The notes under the pieces: model-generated
Databases searched by the model: none
Told to the model about the DNA's origin: nothing
What the model saw: the letters and a program-made list of their open reading frames with translations, nothing else
Made by a program: the position numbers and the translations under genes
In this document: positions 22,701-35,600 of the stretch, in pieces
How the letters are laid out: each line of letters starts with the position of its first letter
Numbering within the stretch: position 1 is the stretch's first letter
Assembly: GCA_017590115.1 (NCBI GenBank)
Contig: JAGGNK010015114.1
Location: 1,495,307 to 1,559,306 of the forward strand
Source of the DNA: Montifringilla adamsi
Taxonomy: Eukaryota; Chordata; Aves; Passeriformes; Passeridae
DNA: 64,000 bases
Direction of reading: 5' to 3'

Positions 22701-25700
22701 GACTCTTTGTGGCCTTTTTGACAAGGGATGCTTAAAGCCCCATCCTGCTCACCCCTTGGTGCCAGTGGTATTTCTTTCAGCTTTGTACAGGTGAAGTACA
22801 TTTCCTTTTTAAAGAAATTCTGAGCAGTAAGGGAAGGGCAGGCTGGTTGGGATATTTCTTTAGAGCCAGCCAGTTACACCAACTCCCTTTGATCTTTGCT
22901 AGAACCCATACGAATATGTTTATTTTCTTACTCCACCTGTGGAGAGAACAATCAATAGCTCTGGCTGCACGGCTGTTTTGGGTCACCATGTTTCCTTCAG
23001 GTCAACATGGGGTCAGGTTGCTGTGTGATAAAAGAAGCTGCTTGCAGTATTTTTGGTACTATGAGTAGGCAGAGGATGGTTGTTTTCATGTAGCCTGAGA
23101 TGTTAAGCAGTATTAAACCCCCCATGTGTAGCAAGAGCCAACAGGACTTTGGGGAACACACCAAATGGGAACAGCACTGGCAGTGCTTCTAGCAGATCTG
23201 GTCTGGAGAAGGAGAATGGAGTCTGAATTCTTCTGAAACAAATGAAAATAATACAGACAATATAGTAAATACATTTGGTTTATGTAATTCCGTAGGGAAA
23301 CTTCCACAGAATTTACAAGACAGGATGTGTTTCTGTTCAGAGGTCTTACTTGCTCTTTGAACAAGTGAGGGAATTCTGTTGCAAATAGGATGAGCTTGGA
23401 GGGCTCAGGGCTCGGCCCAATGTGCAGGGAGCACTGGATGTCCTGGGCCTGTGTGCCTGGGCTTGGTATTTCCTGCCTGCAGGTGCAGAGTGGGCAAAAC
23501 TGCACTGGTAATAAAGGATTTCCCTCTGTGCTTGAGAAGGACAAAGTTATGTGTGAGCCACCTGTGTTAATGGGTCTGTGCATGTTAAAGATAATAAGAT
23601 AGTGATGCTTTGCAAATTGAGAAATTTATACTCTGAGGCCTCATGCTCCACCTTAACTAGCTCTAGGCAGATCCTGATGGTGGAACATGAACTTCCACTT
23701 AGATGGAAATTCAAGAATCTGAGAAATGTTGGTGTGAATTAGAATGAAAAAAACAATTAAGGACTTTTGACATTTTTGACATATTTTAATTTTGAATTAG
23801 AATATTTTGTTCTAACTGGTTTTTGTCACATGCTGTCTTAGTAATTAAACTTTCAACAATATGGATTATCAAAATTGATTTTTGAAATGTTGATTAAATC
23901 TGTAAAATGGCAATAGTGTATTAAAATTGTAATGAGAAATTGTAGTCTAATCCAACTGTTCCAGACTTTTTAGTGAGATACTGTATATATACGTCTCTTT
24001 TTCTTTTTAAAATTAATTTCGCTAATTGCAGTTTTCTGTTGAAAAAATCCATCTATGTATTTTTGACCAGTTCTGAGTACCTTGAGAATAATTCAAGGAT
24101 TGGTTCCTTTGCTCAGGCCAGGCCATGCCATTATCAGGATGGTGGTCTCAAAGTATCATCACATCTCATCTCAGTCATTGAACACAGACAAAAAGGTAAT
24201 CCAGCAACAATGGATGGAGTTACTAACAGTGCCAGTGCAGTACTTGATGGCTGTTACTAATTAAATGACTTAATTAAGTTGTCAGGACAGAATGTAGATA
24301 ATGCCTTTGTCAGTTGTTTGTTATCATCTGGCTGCTTGGGCAGATCAGTGTCTGGTGTGTGTCATGCATCAGGATGTGGCATGGACCCCATTTTTTTCCT
24401 TTCAAGTTCCTTAGGCATTTCTGCATTCTCTCTGAACATAGCAATCAAAGACCAGACAGACTCTGGCTTGTCCCATATGTAGGGCTCTGATGGCACCTGT
24501 GGAGTGTCAGGAGTTTGAAGGCAGAAGTGGTTCCAAGTAGTGTGACTATGCAGTCATAAATTCTGTTTTAGTGTTTGGGAGCCATAAAGCACCAAAAGGT
24601 CAGAAGGTGTCACTGGTGAGGAGTGCTGCTGTCTGTACAGGCTTGCTGGCAAAGGAGCAGTGACAGCTTGCTCCACATGTTGCTGGGCTGGCATTCCCAG
24701 CTCCAGTGCCTTCTGTTGGGGAAGAGCTGGGTTTCTCCATTTGGTGGGTCACTCTGGAGTGCTCTTGTGCTTCTGCAGCCCTGGCGTACGAGATCCCTGC
24801 TGAGCACCTGCTCTGCAGCCAGGGGCTGTGGCAGGCGTTAGGGCTGTTCCCTGGGAGCGTGCTGCAGCTCCAGGTGCTGCTCACACAGCGGGGCCCTGCA
24901 GGGATGGCAGGCAGGGTGTGTCTGCAGCTCTAGTTCTGAGCGCTGAGCAGACCTGCAGAAGGGCCAGCACAGCTGCTGGATGAGCCAAGGGCTTTGGAGA
25001 CACCACTGTGTGGTTCCACAGAGAATTGTCTTAGCTAATTTTACCTCTCACAAACCCCTCTCCAAAGCCATTTGCTTTGAAAACCTTTGTGTAAAACTTT
25101 GGCTACAAGAATTTGCATGAGAATGACTAAAGGAAAATTAATTTATATTACTGCTTTTTCAAATCTGGGTTTGTGTTGTTTAATATGCACAGCAGGTGGG
25201 CTGAAAATATGACCAAATTTCATAATCAGATGTCAAACAGAGGTCACATCTAATTACAAACCTTCTTTTTGAATATTTGGGCAGAAGTTCTTTAGGGAGA
25301 TTTTAGAATAAGAGAGAAATATTTGATAGAACTTTATGTGACAGAGATGTTTTCTGCCTTTTTAAAGAATAGTTTGCTATTTATCATTTTGTTCCTTTTG
25401 GTAATGTGCTTTGCACATTAAAAATAGATGAACAGAGCACTATTCAGCTGAGCTACCCAAAGATGCAGTTGGCTGGTGCAGAAATCTGCCAGTCTCAAAC
25501 TTACACTGGAAAATTCCCTGTGAAAGACTTCTTACCCCAAAGCTGATGAAGTTAACTGGAATGGGTCACGTTTATTTTCTAGCAATGGATTTTAAAGTTG
25601 TACAGAAAAAAAGTCTCCAACTTCATGAACATTAGCAACACATTTTGTGACTCCTATTTGATTTTACAAGCACAAGGATTTATAAAAGGGAACCTTATGA

Positions 25701-28700
25701 AGATTTCAGTGCTGCTCACTTCTCCCTGTTATGCACTGAGTCGTGGCACGGCTCCTGAGTCAGGCAGCTGTCTTTGGTCACCCAGGAGTTTATTAGAAGA
25801 CTGTGCCTCTGCAGGGACTTTGTGTCCCAGCCACACAGGCTGGGCCTCACTTGGAATTTGCCTTCCACAAAGTTTTTGATTGTATCTGCACTCTGTATCT
25901 GGCATTGGCAGGAAATGGGTCTGGGGAAGACCAAGTGCTGCCCAGAAAATACTGCTTTTTCCTAGGATTATTTGAGGACTTAGTGGAAATGTGGGATTTG
26001 GCAGTGTGTTGGAAGAGAAAGGCGATAAAATAATTATTTGATTTAGGAAAGACAGCCAAATCACTGATTGTTGAAGCACTTATTTCACTTCTATGAATTT
26101 CTGTGGTGAAGTGAAGGCTGGCTTGAGAATGAAGTAACTTTAAAGGAGATTGGTGTGTAGATTGATTAATGCTGCAGTGGTTGCCCCAGAAAATGCTCTT
26201 GCTTCATGCTCAGCACAAAGCAGCCCTTTGTAGCTTTCCTGCCAGTTAAGCTGGTACCTTGCATTTTCTGTGTCATTGTGTTTATCGTTCCCTAAGGTGT
26301 CAGCCACAGGTCACGTCTGAAGATGGTGTTCTGGCGCTAGTGGCGTGCCCAGGCTGGGCTCTGGCTGTCTGAGAGCACTGTGCAAAGTGCCCTGTGCAGA
26401 AGTCACTCTGTGCAGGGCAGGGAGAGGGCTCCAGGCAGCTCCTGCACCGCTCCCTGTGCCGGGGATCCCGCTGGCCACACAGCGGCTGTGTGCCAGGCTG
26501 GCACTGCCAGCCCACTGCCTTTGCTCAGGCAGGGCTGCATTTACTTTCTCTGTTTCTACTGTGCAGATTGGCTTTCAAATCTCAAAACAGGGATGGTTGA
26601 AAGTTGGCTTATATAGAAGTAATAACTGGTGGTTTAAAAGAAAGTAAAATTATGAAGAACACCGTATTCAGAGATAACCCTTTTCTTGATGTTACTGAGA
26701 AAAGGGATGAAAATAATTATCTTATGAACTACTCCAGAGATAAGGTGCCAACTTGAGAAGAGTGCAGCAAGGAAAGGAGGAATAACTAATTTTAAGCTTG
26801 GTTTGTATCTATAAGACAAACCACTTAGCATCCTAAATAGCCAGCTTTTTCAGTACATGCCATCATTCTCTTTCTGGAGTAAATGTAAAAATTGCAGTAG
26901 AGCTTTCAAAACACTCTAATAAATTCATTTTCTGAGAAGTAGTTATGTAATTTGAATAAATAACATGTTTTGTCTTTTTGTTTAAAAAGAAAAGCTTTAA
27001 AGAGCAAACATGAGGAAAGTAAAAGTTATTTGCCATTCAGAGAAGCTAATGCAATTGCTTGGGCTAATGATTTGTATTGAATTGTTCATATGTTCATTTC
27101 TTCTTCATTAACAAATTATATTTTATTCTTTAAGAGCAATACATGCAGCCTAATGGATTTTCAGTTTCTGAGATTCTTTATTTTCTGGTTTTTATTCAGT
27201 TAGGATGTGGTGTTTTCACATATGTTGTTTGACTAAAAGAAAGGGAGGCAGACAAACAAACAAACAAATCCTGAAAGCATTCTAGGCTCAATCCTAATCT
27301 ACCTGTCCTTTCTGTTTCTTTCTATTCCTGAAGAGGTTTGAGCAACCTGCTGCTGTCTTGTATCACGTCTTGGCTTCCCTGCAGCAGTCAGACTGTAGGA
27401 TTTTTACTGCACCTGAGCAGCCAGCTTGTTCTTTGTGCTGCATTTGCTGTGCCTCCTGCACTGGCACTGCTGTGCTGCCCCCAGCTCTCAGGGGCAATCC
27501 TGCTGCCCACAGCGTAGGAGTGAAGCCCGGGTGAGCTGTGCAGACATCTCAGGGCAAGAGCAAGGCAATCCTTAGCTCCTGCAGCTTGTTTGGATAAACG
27601 AAGGAAGGTAAGGAAATTGCAGCTCAGCCAAAAGATGAGGAGCATGATGATATTGCTGGGATAGGAATTCCACTGAAAAGCAGCACAAGTGTTGTAAGAA
27701 GGCTTTAAAAAGCTAAGCTTGTCTAAGTGTCCAATTGGAAAAAACGAATGCAGTGAGAGCAGGAGTGTCTGGGAGCCTCAGTGCTCGGTGTCAGAGCTGT
27801 GGCAATCTTTGCCACAGAATAATTTGATTATGTACCTCTCCAGTGTTGTTCCCCTGGGCCAGGGCTCCTGTTCAATTTGCCTGCTGTGCTGGGACTGTGA
27901 CCCACTGAGTTGTGTGCAGCATCAGGGGAGCTGGTGGGGTGGCTGCTTGTTCATTTCCTTGTCCTTTGGCAGGGGTGGCTCAGCCCTGCTGCTGACACAG
28001 CTGTGTGTGTTGGTGCTGCCTGGGTGTCCCTCTGTACATGTGGTGTGGCTCAGCTCAGCACTGACTCCTGAGAGCTCTGTTGTATGCATGTGGTAGAATG
28101 AGGCTTGGCAGTCTTTATCTGCTTTCATTTAATTCTGTAATCAGGAATGTGCCTGCTCAGTGGGTTTTCTAACATCTAAAATGCATTCAACAAATGTGTT
28201 TTATACTGATTTTATGGAATCTTCTGCTTTGATGTATAGAATGTATGTCCGTTTACATTTTTTATTTTTCTTCAGTGTTGGAGAGTTATGAATACTTCCC
28301 AGCTTAGTCTCTTAAATTTTTTTCCTCAATCAGAGCCAACTCTAACTTGATGGAACAGGTGGTTGCTTAAACAGCAAATTGTTTAACATAAAGCTCTGGC
28401 CAGGACATAGCTTCTTTTAATTAAACAACTCACAGTGCCCCAGCCAGCTATCTTTCCCCTTGCTCAGCATTGCAGCAGGGCTTTGGACAGAATGTGCAAT
28501 AGTAAAATAAAGCACATCTCCAGTGTGAACCCTGTTTCATCAGGATCACCCAAACGTTTCTTGTATGTGTTGTGATATTAAGGTGCCATAAGTCTGGATG
28601 GGACCTCCTGTTTCCTGTTTTTCCTACATTTCTTTTGATGATACCAATCTCTTCTTGTTTCAGGGGGAAAAACATGTGGTTCCACCTTTCCATTGCACAA

Positions 28701-31700
28701 CACTCTCACTCAGGGTCTTCAAAGCCAGGGCATGAAGGATTGCTTGGCTTGGCTTGCGTGTTACTGAAACACTTAGAGGGGCACAAAGGGAGAGGCTCTT
28801 GGTACCGTCCCCCTACCTCGTGTTGTGACTCCTCAAAGATTGGCCCTGTCTGGCAGGGAAGGGAAATAAATGCTCATCTGCCTGGGCAAGAGATCCAGTG
28901 TGCACATAAAGTCCAGTTTTTTCCTCAGTAATTCAGGATATATTCAGAACCTCTAGGATACTTCCTTTTGGCAAGTACTTGTCAAACCAGCCAGCCCAGT
29001 GGCTCATTTTTAGGAGGTTTTTAACCTGTAAGCCGTTATTGAGCTCCTGGATGATAGAGTCAGGATTAGTTTCCAGTGAAACATGTGGATTCCTCCATCA
29101 CCTAAGCAGACAGTACTGATAGCCCTGTTAATCATCAAGATGTCATAACTCTGGGGTATTACAGGCTCTGGAAACCAGTTGGTTAGTAGGTTATGTTAAA
29201 ATCTCTAGTTTTGGCTCTTTTGTATTTGCAGAAGTATTTGCTGCAAGTCTAAGGTAGATGTGCCAAGAGGCACAACTGGCAGGATGAGGTCCTAGTTTTC
29301 AGGTTTGAGAAATGTAATATAATTCCAAGTATTTATGGTGACCTACTTACAAAAAATGCCATACTACCATTACCATACTGTTTATATAGATGTGACAAAT
29401 ATAAAAGAAGTCTGATACATTTATACTATACAATACCATCTCTGTTTTTCTGAACCCTAAAGTACTTTTCTCATGTACTGGTTAATAGGGTATGCAAAGA
29501 GGTTTTTTACCAGATGTCTGAAAAGGGATCCCAAAGTGCTTTGTTCACAGCAAGTCTAATGTTGATTGCCACCAAAGGGGGAATTGGGTCCTCCAGTAGA
29601 GTTCAGCCTTTGTAGCCTCAACTAAGGAACTGGCAGCTTGTTGACAGATAAATCTGGACTGAATAACAGAAATTCCATTTCATTTACATTTGTTTTTTAA
29701 AGATTTACAGAAAGATTTTTAGCATAACAGTTTTTCCTGCTACACTTTTTTTATTTTTTTGGCTGAAGCTTAAACAGTTGCTTGTGTTGTCTGTACACAC
29801 AAGTAGACTTTGGACTGAAAAGAATGTTTAGACTAGAGAATTCTATACATATTTATTCCTAATGTTATTGGCTGCTTATTGCCAAATTATCTTGCTGAAA
29901 GTATAGGATGAGGATCTTTAAACTAGTCACTGTAAGACTTTCTTTTATTCTTTTAATTGCTAGTATCTGACCAGTTTCATAGGTATTTCCCATTTTTGTG
30001 GCACCTACTTAAATGTGAAGCATTGCTGTATCTCTGTTCAAATACATGATAAGAATTGAAGGATGATGTCTCATCTCAGTATTGGATCTGATCTCTAACA
30101 GGCCTTTAAAGCATTATGGATACTTTGACCAAATAGTATTTTCAACTGACTCGTGAATTACCAGTGAGAGACTGACAGATATATTCACTCTCATTGACAA
30201 AGATACTGTTAGTCCTTGGATAATCCCCCAATTCCAGGCTTGGATCATCACTCACTTATTATAAATCAGGGTGAGAGGATTTACTAAATCAAGATTTCAG
30301 AGTATTGGGAAAGTATGTAATTTGGTGTGCTCGCAGAGGTCTCCTAATTGTGCCATTGGGGCTCAGTGCGTGGCAGTGGGGTGCAAGTACAAACCTCAGT
30401 TTGGTACCTGGTGCTGGGCATCTGCTCATTGTCAGGGGATTTTTAAAGGCCACAGCCAGGTTGTGCCCTGGCTGGCATTTCTACCATCCCGTGGCCCCCC
30501 TGCACAGCTGTATTTGACTCTCAGCTGCAGTTACAGCTCCTGGGGAGGAGCAGGGTGAGTTACACTGTGGTTCGCTGTGTGTAGCAGCCTGTGAAGTGGT
30601 TGTTAATTGGTGGTGATGATGTTACAAAAACATCTGCTCCTGTCATAACTGATGCCACGTTTCATCAGGATCAGCACTTTAAGCTGAATCAGACATTAAT
30701 TAGTGTAGGAATTGGTCCAGTTGTGAAGAACTTTGCCTCTGGAAAAGTCCATTTGGCCAGGATAGCAGTACTAAAGGACATTTCAAACCTGTCTAGGTGA
30801 AAGGTCCTTATGCTTTTTCTGATTTTCAAGGAAATCCTGTGTGTTTCTGGACCTGTGTCTCAGTTCTTTGGGGTTTGCTGTTTCTCCAGGTGGGAAGCAA
30901 AACAGAAATCTCTTTAATGCTGCCCCTGAAGAAGTCCTGTGCTGTTAACACTCTTCCATGGCAATTCTTTAAGTCTCTGCATTGTGCATATGTGTATTTT
31001 AATTTTTCACTTCAATACTCACATGCAATATGACAGACTTCTAGTTGCTTTGGGAGCTTTCATTTCTAATGTTCTTACTTATTTCTAAAATCAAAGTGTT
31101 TTGTTAATGCCTATTTCTTCTGATAAACTTTCAGAAGATGTATTTCATTCTCAGCCCACAGCTAGGACTGGTTAAGCAATTTTCACAGCAGCTGTAGACA
31201 AATGCATGGTAAGTAAATTAGCTTTTATTATAATCACAGTGGCTTTTCTTGTCTATTTGATTTTTGCATGTTCATGTGTGAATTCTCAAACTTAAGTATA
31301 TTAAAATGAGAGCGAGGGGATTTGAAAGGTGCCTGCAGGAACGTTTGCTGCGAGGTGCTCTGTGCTCCTGAGCTGCACACGAGAGCAGCAGAGCTCAGAG
31401 TGTGCAGAGCCTGCAGAGCAGGGCCACGAGGTGTGAGCAGAGCTGTGGGACATGCCTGACCTGGGAGCTCTGCCCAGGGCATGTGCCATGACACCAGAAT
31501 ATCCTGGTGGTTCAGGCTGCTTCTGGCACTTGTGGTACATCACGATTTTCTTCCTGGGAGGCAGACAAGCTGCAGACACTATGGAAGAAACCTGAATGCC
31601 TGTTTTGTGTTTTTTATAGTGTGTTTACAAAGCAGGGATTTGATGTGTTTGTAACATTGGCTGTCTTTCTAGCCACTGTGTTTACCTAAATTGAAAAAAA

Positions 31701-32219
31701 CAGTGATAAAATGGGTACTGTACATAGACCTGTTCCTGTGTGCTAATTTGACTGAGGTACTAGAGCATAGTGAATGAGAGCATGGTAGGGAATGTGAACT
31801 GCATGGTGAACTTATTTATTACATGCTGAAATGAGGCTGAGGGCATGGGGGAAGCTTTGTAACAGCTGAGCTGTGTGCTTTCACTCTCAGGTCGGGAGAA
31901 CAGCAAATGAAGGCCTGCAGAAACTTCTCCTGGACGTGTGGGTCATAGGGCAGCATCTTAGTGGAGCTGAGGATTGGAATTGCAGGAGGAGACTGTGGGC
32001 ATGTTGTAGGACAGAACTAGACTTCAGATTAGCAGCTGGGAGAGGAGATTTGCAAAAATGGGGTGCCTGGTTCTGCCCTCGTGAGGGACTGGCCAGTTGT
32101 GCTCCTGTGGTGGGAAAACAGCTGGGTGAGGGGCACAGCACAAAGTCTGTGTGGGCACCATCAGCACGCCAATACAAAACAGATGTGGCACATGAGGTAC
32201 TTCAATGCCAGGGCATGTC
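22701..32219 (-). other. Presumed intron, no exon recognised
   Basis: No coding exon is supported. Moderately GC-rich patches at 24600-24960, 26300-26540 and 31310-31500 have open frames on both strands but no codon bias or splice sites. The patches share a CTG/CAG-rich texture common in bird introns. A short (ACAA)n run lies near 27251-27268. Confidence 0.5.
27251..27268. repeat. (ACAA)n microsatellite
   Basis: About four consecutive copies of a CAAA/ACAA tetranucleotide. Confidence 0.85.
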
Positions 32220-32339
32220 TTGAAATTGTTTTACTCTGGCCAGCACTGGTGAGGCCTTGGCTGGAAAGGATTAATGTCCACTATTGAGATGTGTCATTAA
32301 AGCTACAAAATAATCAGAGATTTCCTGAAGGAAGGCATT

Positions 32340-32650
32340 GGGAGAAATTGGAATCTAGAAATGAGGACTTATAAGAATGGTTTGGAGTATTCAGTCAAGA
32401 GAGCATGAAGTAACATGGGATAAACCCCTTCAGATATTATACAGTTCTGCTGCAAAGAAGGGAAGATCTGTTCTCCGTCATAGTGGTGGGTAAAACAAGC
32501 AGGTCTCAAGTAGGATTAAATTGGATTAAACTTCTCCTGTTAGGAATAATTAAGTACTGTAATAGCTGCCAGAGGAAATAGAGACATGTACTTCACAGGA
32601 AGCAAGCCAGAAACAGATTAGCCAGACTTCTGTCAAGAATGCATTGTGTC
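32340..32650 (+). mobile_element. Ancient CR1/L3-type LINE relic, 3' region
   Basis: The order of degraded words follows the 3' end of CR1/L3 LINEs on the plus strand. First comes a segment like TTGTTCTCC preceded by an AAGGAGGAAGG-like stretch (here around 32450-32475). Then come words like GGACAAG...GGCTTAAA (near 32495-32520), then AAACTTCTCCTGTTAGGAA, and TTAAGTACTGTAATAGCTGCC, which matches the typical TTAAGCACTGGAA...TTGCC word. Last is a GATTAGCCAGACTTCTGTCAAG-like word matching GGTTAGACAAACACCTGTCAGG. Heavy divergence implies great age. No coding capacity remains. Confidence 0.65.
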
Positions 32651-35600
32651 CATTGCTGCTGGGGCAGATGATGGAAAAGGTGATGTCCCCAACTCCTCTC
32701 AGCCCCACTCTAAAATACCAGTTTTCAAAGACACTTTGAATTGGAACCAAACTACTACTCTTATGTGTTTCTCAAGTCTGATTTAGATTAAAGATTTTCT
32801 CAGTAGGTTTCTGGATAGAAGGCTTATTGTTGTTGGAATTTAGCATTGGCATTCCATGCTCTCTGCTCCCCAACCCTCCAAAAAATAATAAAAAAACACT
32901 TTTAGTCTTGAAAAGTTCCTAGCTTAGTAAGAGATATTGATTGTTCCCAGAATTAAGAAGTTGTAGATCAAAGAAATACACTTTTTAGTGAGGATAGTCC
33001 TTGTAAGAGAAATAGAGCAACAAGCAGGTTAAAAGAGAATTTGGAGATAGCTGTGTTTTGTGTGGGATCAGAGACATTCTTGCCAACGTCCCATCTGTTC
33101 AGTCTTTCTTCAGCTCTGTTTTCTTCTCACCTCTCTGTTGTGCTTGCACTCCAGAAGGAGACATTACTGTCTGACTGAAGTGCTGAAGTCGTGCTGGTTG
33201 TCTCTCCAAATGCAGGAATCACAAAGAGCAACTGAGTTTTCACTTTCTGAGAGGTTTCACTGGTGGTGAAATCACCAGGAGTAATCTGAAAGTCCAAGAA
33301 ACTGTCTTCAGCAAATGGGGATCAAGTAAAGGAACAATTATGCTGTTCTGGACAGAGATAACAACCCCACTCCCCAGGGGTTTTGCAACTGACTGAAACT
33401 GTGTATTCAGGACTCCTGGCAAAATGTGTCTCTTAGTGTGTGTTTTAATCACACCTGTGATGTTCCTCCTTGAGTTAAACTGTGAAAAATTAGAGTTCCA
33501 CCTCAGCAGAACTGGAGGGAAAAGATGTGCCTGAAAGTTGAGGGCTGAATCCTCTGTGCCAGTATGTAGCTTACACTGCATGGCACATCTCTGTCAAAAG
33601 GAAACCCTGGGTAGCCTGGAGCCTGGGAATGTCTTCAGAGGCTGACAGACTGAGAGGTGGCATCTGGAGCAAGCTTCTAACCCTGGAAATTCTGCATTTG
33701 CACCTGACCCCAGCACCCTTGTGTGGCCCTGAGGAATGGTGCTGTGTGTTGGTTGTTGGTGGCTCACTGGAGCAGTGGGAGAATATTGCCTCTTGAGAGA
33801 GGCGCTCCTAGTGGAAGAAGTTATTTCTCTTTTATCTTGAACTGGTTTGAATGAGGAATATTTTGCTCAGAATACATGTCTGCCATCTCTGTGTGCTCTC
33901 TGTAGAAATTTTAATAGAGTTTCTCTCTTCCCCTATCCTGAAGAAAGAGGATGAAAGTGATAGCAGTAATTGGGAGAGACAGTCACGTAGGATGGACAGC
34001 ACAGGGGCTTTCACGTTTGAATTACAAAAGATTTGGACTACATGGAATCTTTTTCTCCTCATCAAGCCACTTAGAATGCTACATATCTCTTCTGGGAGAG
34101 TGGGTTAATGGATTTAATTATTCTTCTACTTTCAGTATCATAAATCAAAACTGATCTAACTGGGCTTATGCCAATAGCACAGTAGATGTAAAAGGAAATC
34201 GGGGGTTAATCTGTTGATTTATTTCATTGAGGATTAATAAATCCACCACAATTGCCAAAATAACTTCTGGGGAATTTGCAAAATTGAATGTGTAGCCCTA
34301 GGGCACCGAGTTGTTCCTTGGAAGCTGGGCATCTCCTGGCTGGTGCATCTTTCAGAAATCTCAGTTCCTACACTGTGCTGTCAGCCAGGTCCTGTTTTCT
34401 TCTGCAAGTGGCTATGGACTCAGTGTGCTGCACTACTGGGGCAGAATGAGCGTGGAAGCAGTGTAGAGCTGGCACAGGCACTTGCTTAAGGACAAATTCA
34501 AAAAGGATTAAAAAGTTCTCACTGTCAGATTTATTTGTAAAGATTCAGTTGCTGGGGGATATCTGTAATTGCATATAAAGCAGTGGGGAGTGTCTGTAAT
34601 TGCTGTCTATTCTATGTACTTTCTCCTGAGAACTCAGGTCCATACAATTGCGAAAATTCAGCTTGAAATTCAGGAGCTGTTAATTGGCCTCAAGATTTAT
34701 CTTCATCTCTCTGTAACAGTTTTGCCCAGGCTTTTAGAGAGCCAAGTTACTGGCAAAGTCAGTGGAGTTTTATTGGGAAAGATTTATTGGTTTTTTGTAA
34801 TCCAGCTAATGAAATGAAGCAGATTCACAGTTTTGGCCTCATCAGCATGACTAAACAGCAGAGCACGGTGTGCAAGAGAATCAGTGTGGAGGTACAGCCT
34901 GTGTGCAGCACAGCTACCTTGAGTTGCCTTTCCAAACACAGTAGATAACAAGTTCCCATCTCTGCTTCTCTTATCAGCACCACTCTTAACTGAAACTGTA
35001 GTGATCTGATAGCACTCCTGGGGGATACCACACTTGGACCTTAAAAGCAGCTTTGGGGGAAAGAGCCTGCTTTCCTGGGCTCAGATTGCTGGGGCAAGCA
35101 GCAGCAGCTTCATTTGGTTTAATACTAACAGTACCAACATGTTGGAGTAGTCTGTGTAGGGCAGGTGAGGATTTTCTGTCAAGGGGGCACCTTCTAGATG
35201 TGCCAGAGGGATCAGGAACAGTCAGCTGAGTCCTGTGGCTGGGGGTGCATGGCTGACTTGACAGCAGTGTTGTGTGCTGCAGTAAAAGGAGGGGGTTTTG
35301 CCATCTTGGCCCACAACAGAAACGAGCTGGGGTTTGTGGCAGGATTGCAGATGTGCCAGAAGCCAGCCCTGTAGGTACTGTGCTTGCCACTGCCTCCCCT
35401 CCCCGCGCTGTGCTCAGCTGTGCCGTGTCCTTGGGGCTGGAGTGGGCTCTGCCACGCTGGCTGTGCCCACCAGGGATTCAGGGCAGGTGCCACCCCTGCC
35501 CTCAGACACAGCTCAACCATGGGCTCTGGCTTTTTTCTCAAGGAGTTTCCTCCCACAATTGGCTGCCCACACATCGCTGTCATGTAAATAGTTGCAAGAA

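Noticed and set aside
22164..22794. Pro/Gly/Arg/Ala-rich frames up to 186 codons on both strands
   Set aside because: They are produced by the 35-bp GC-rich minisatellite, with no splice or initiation support and no domain.
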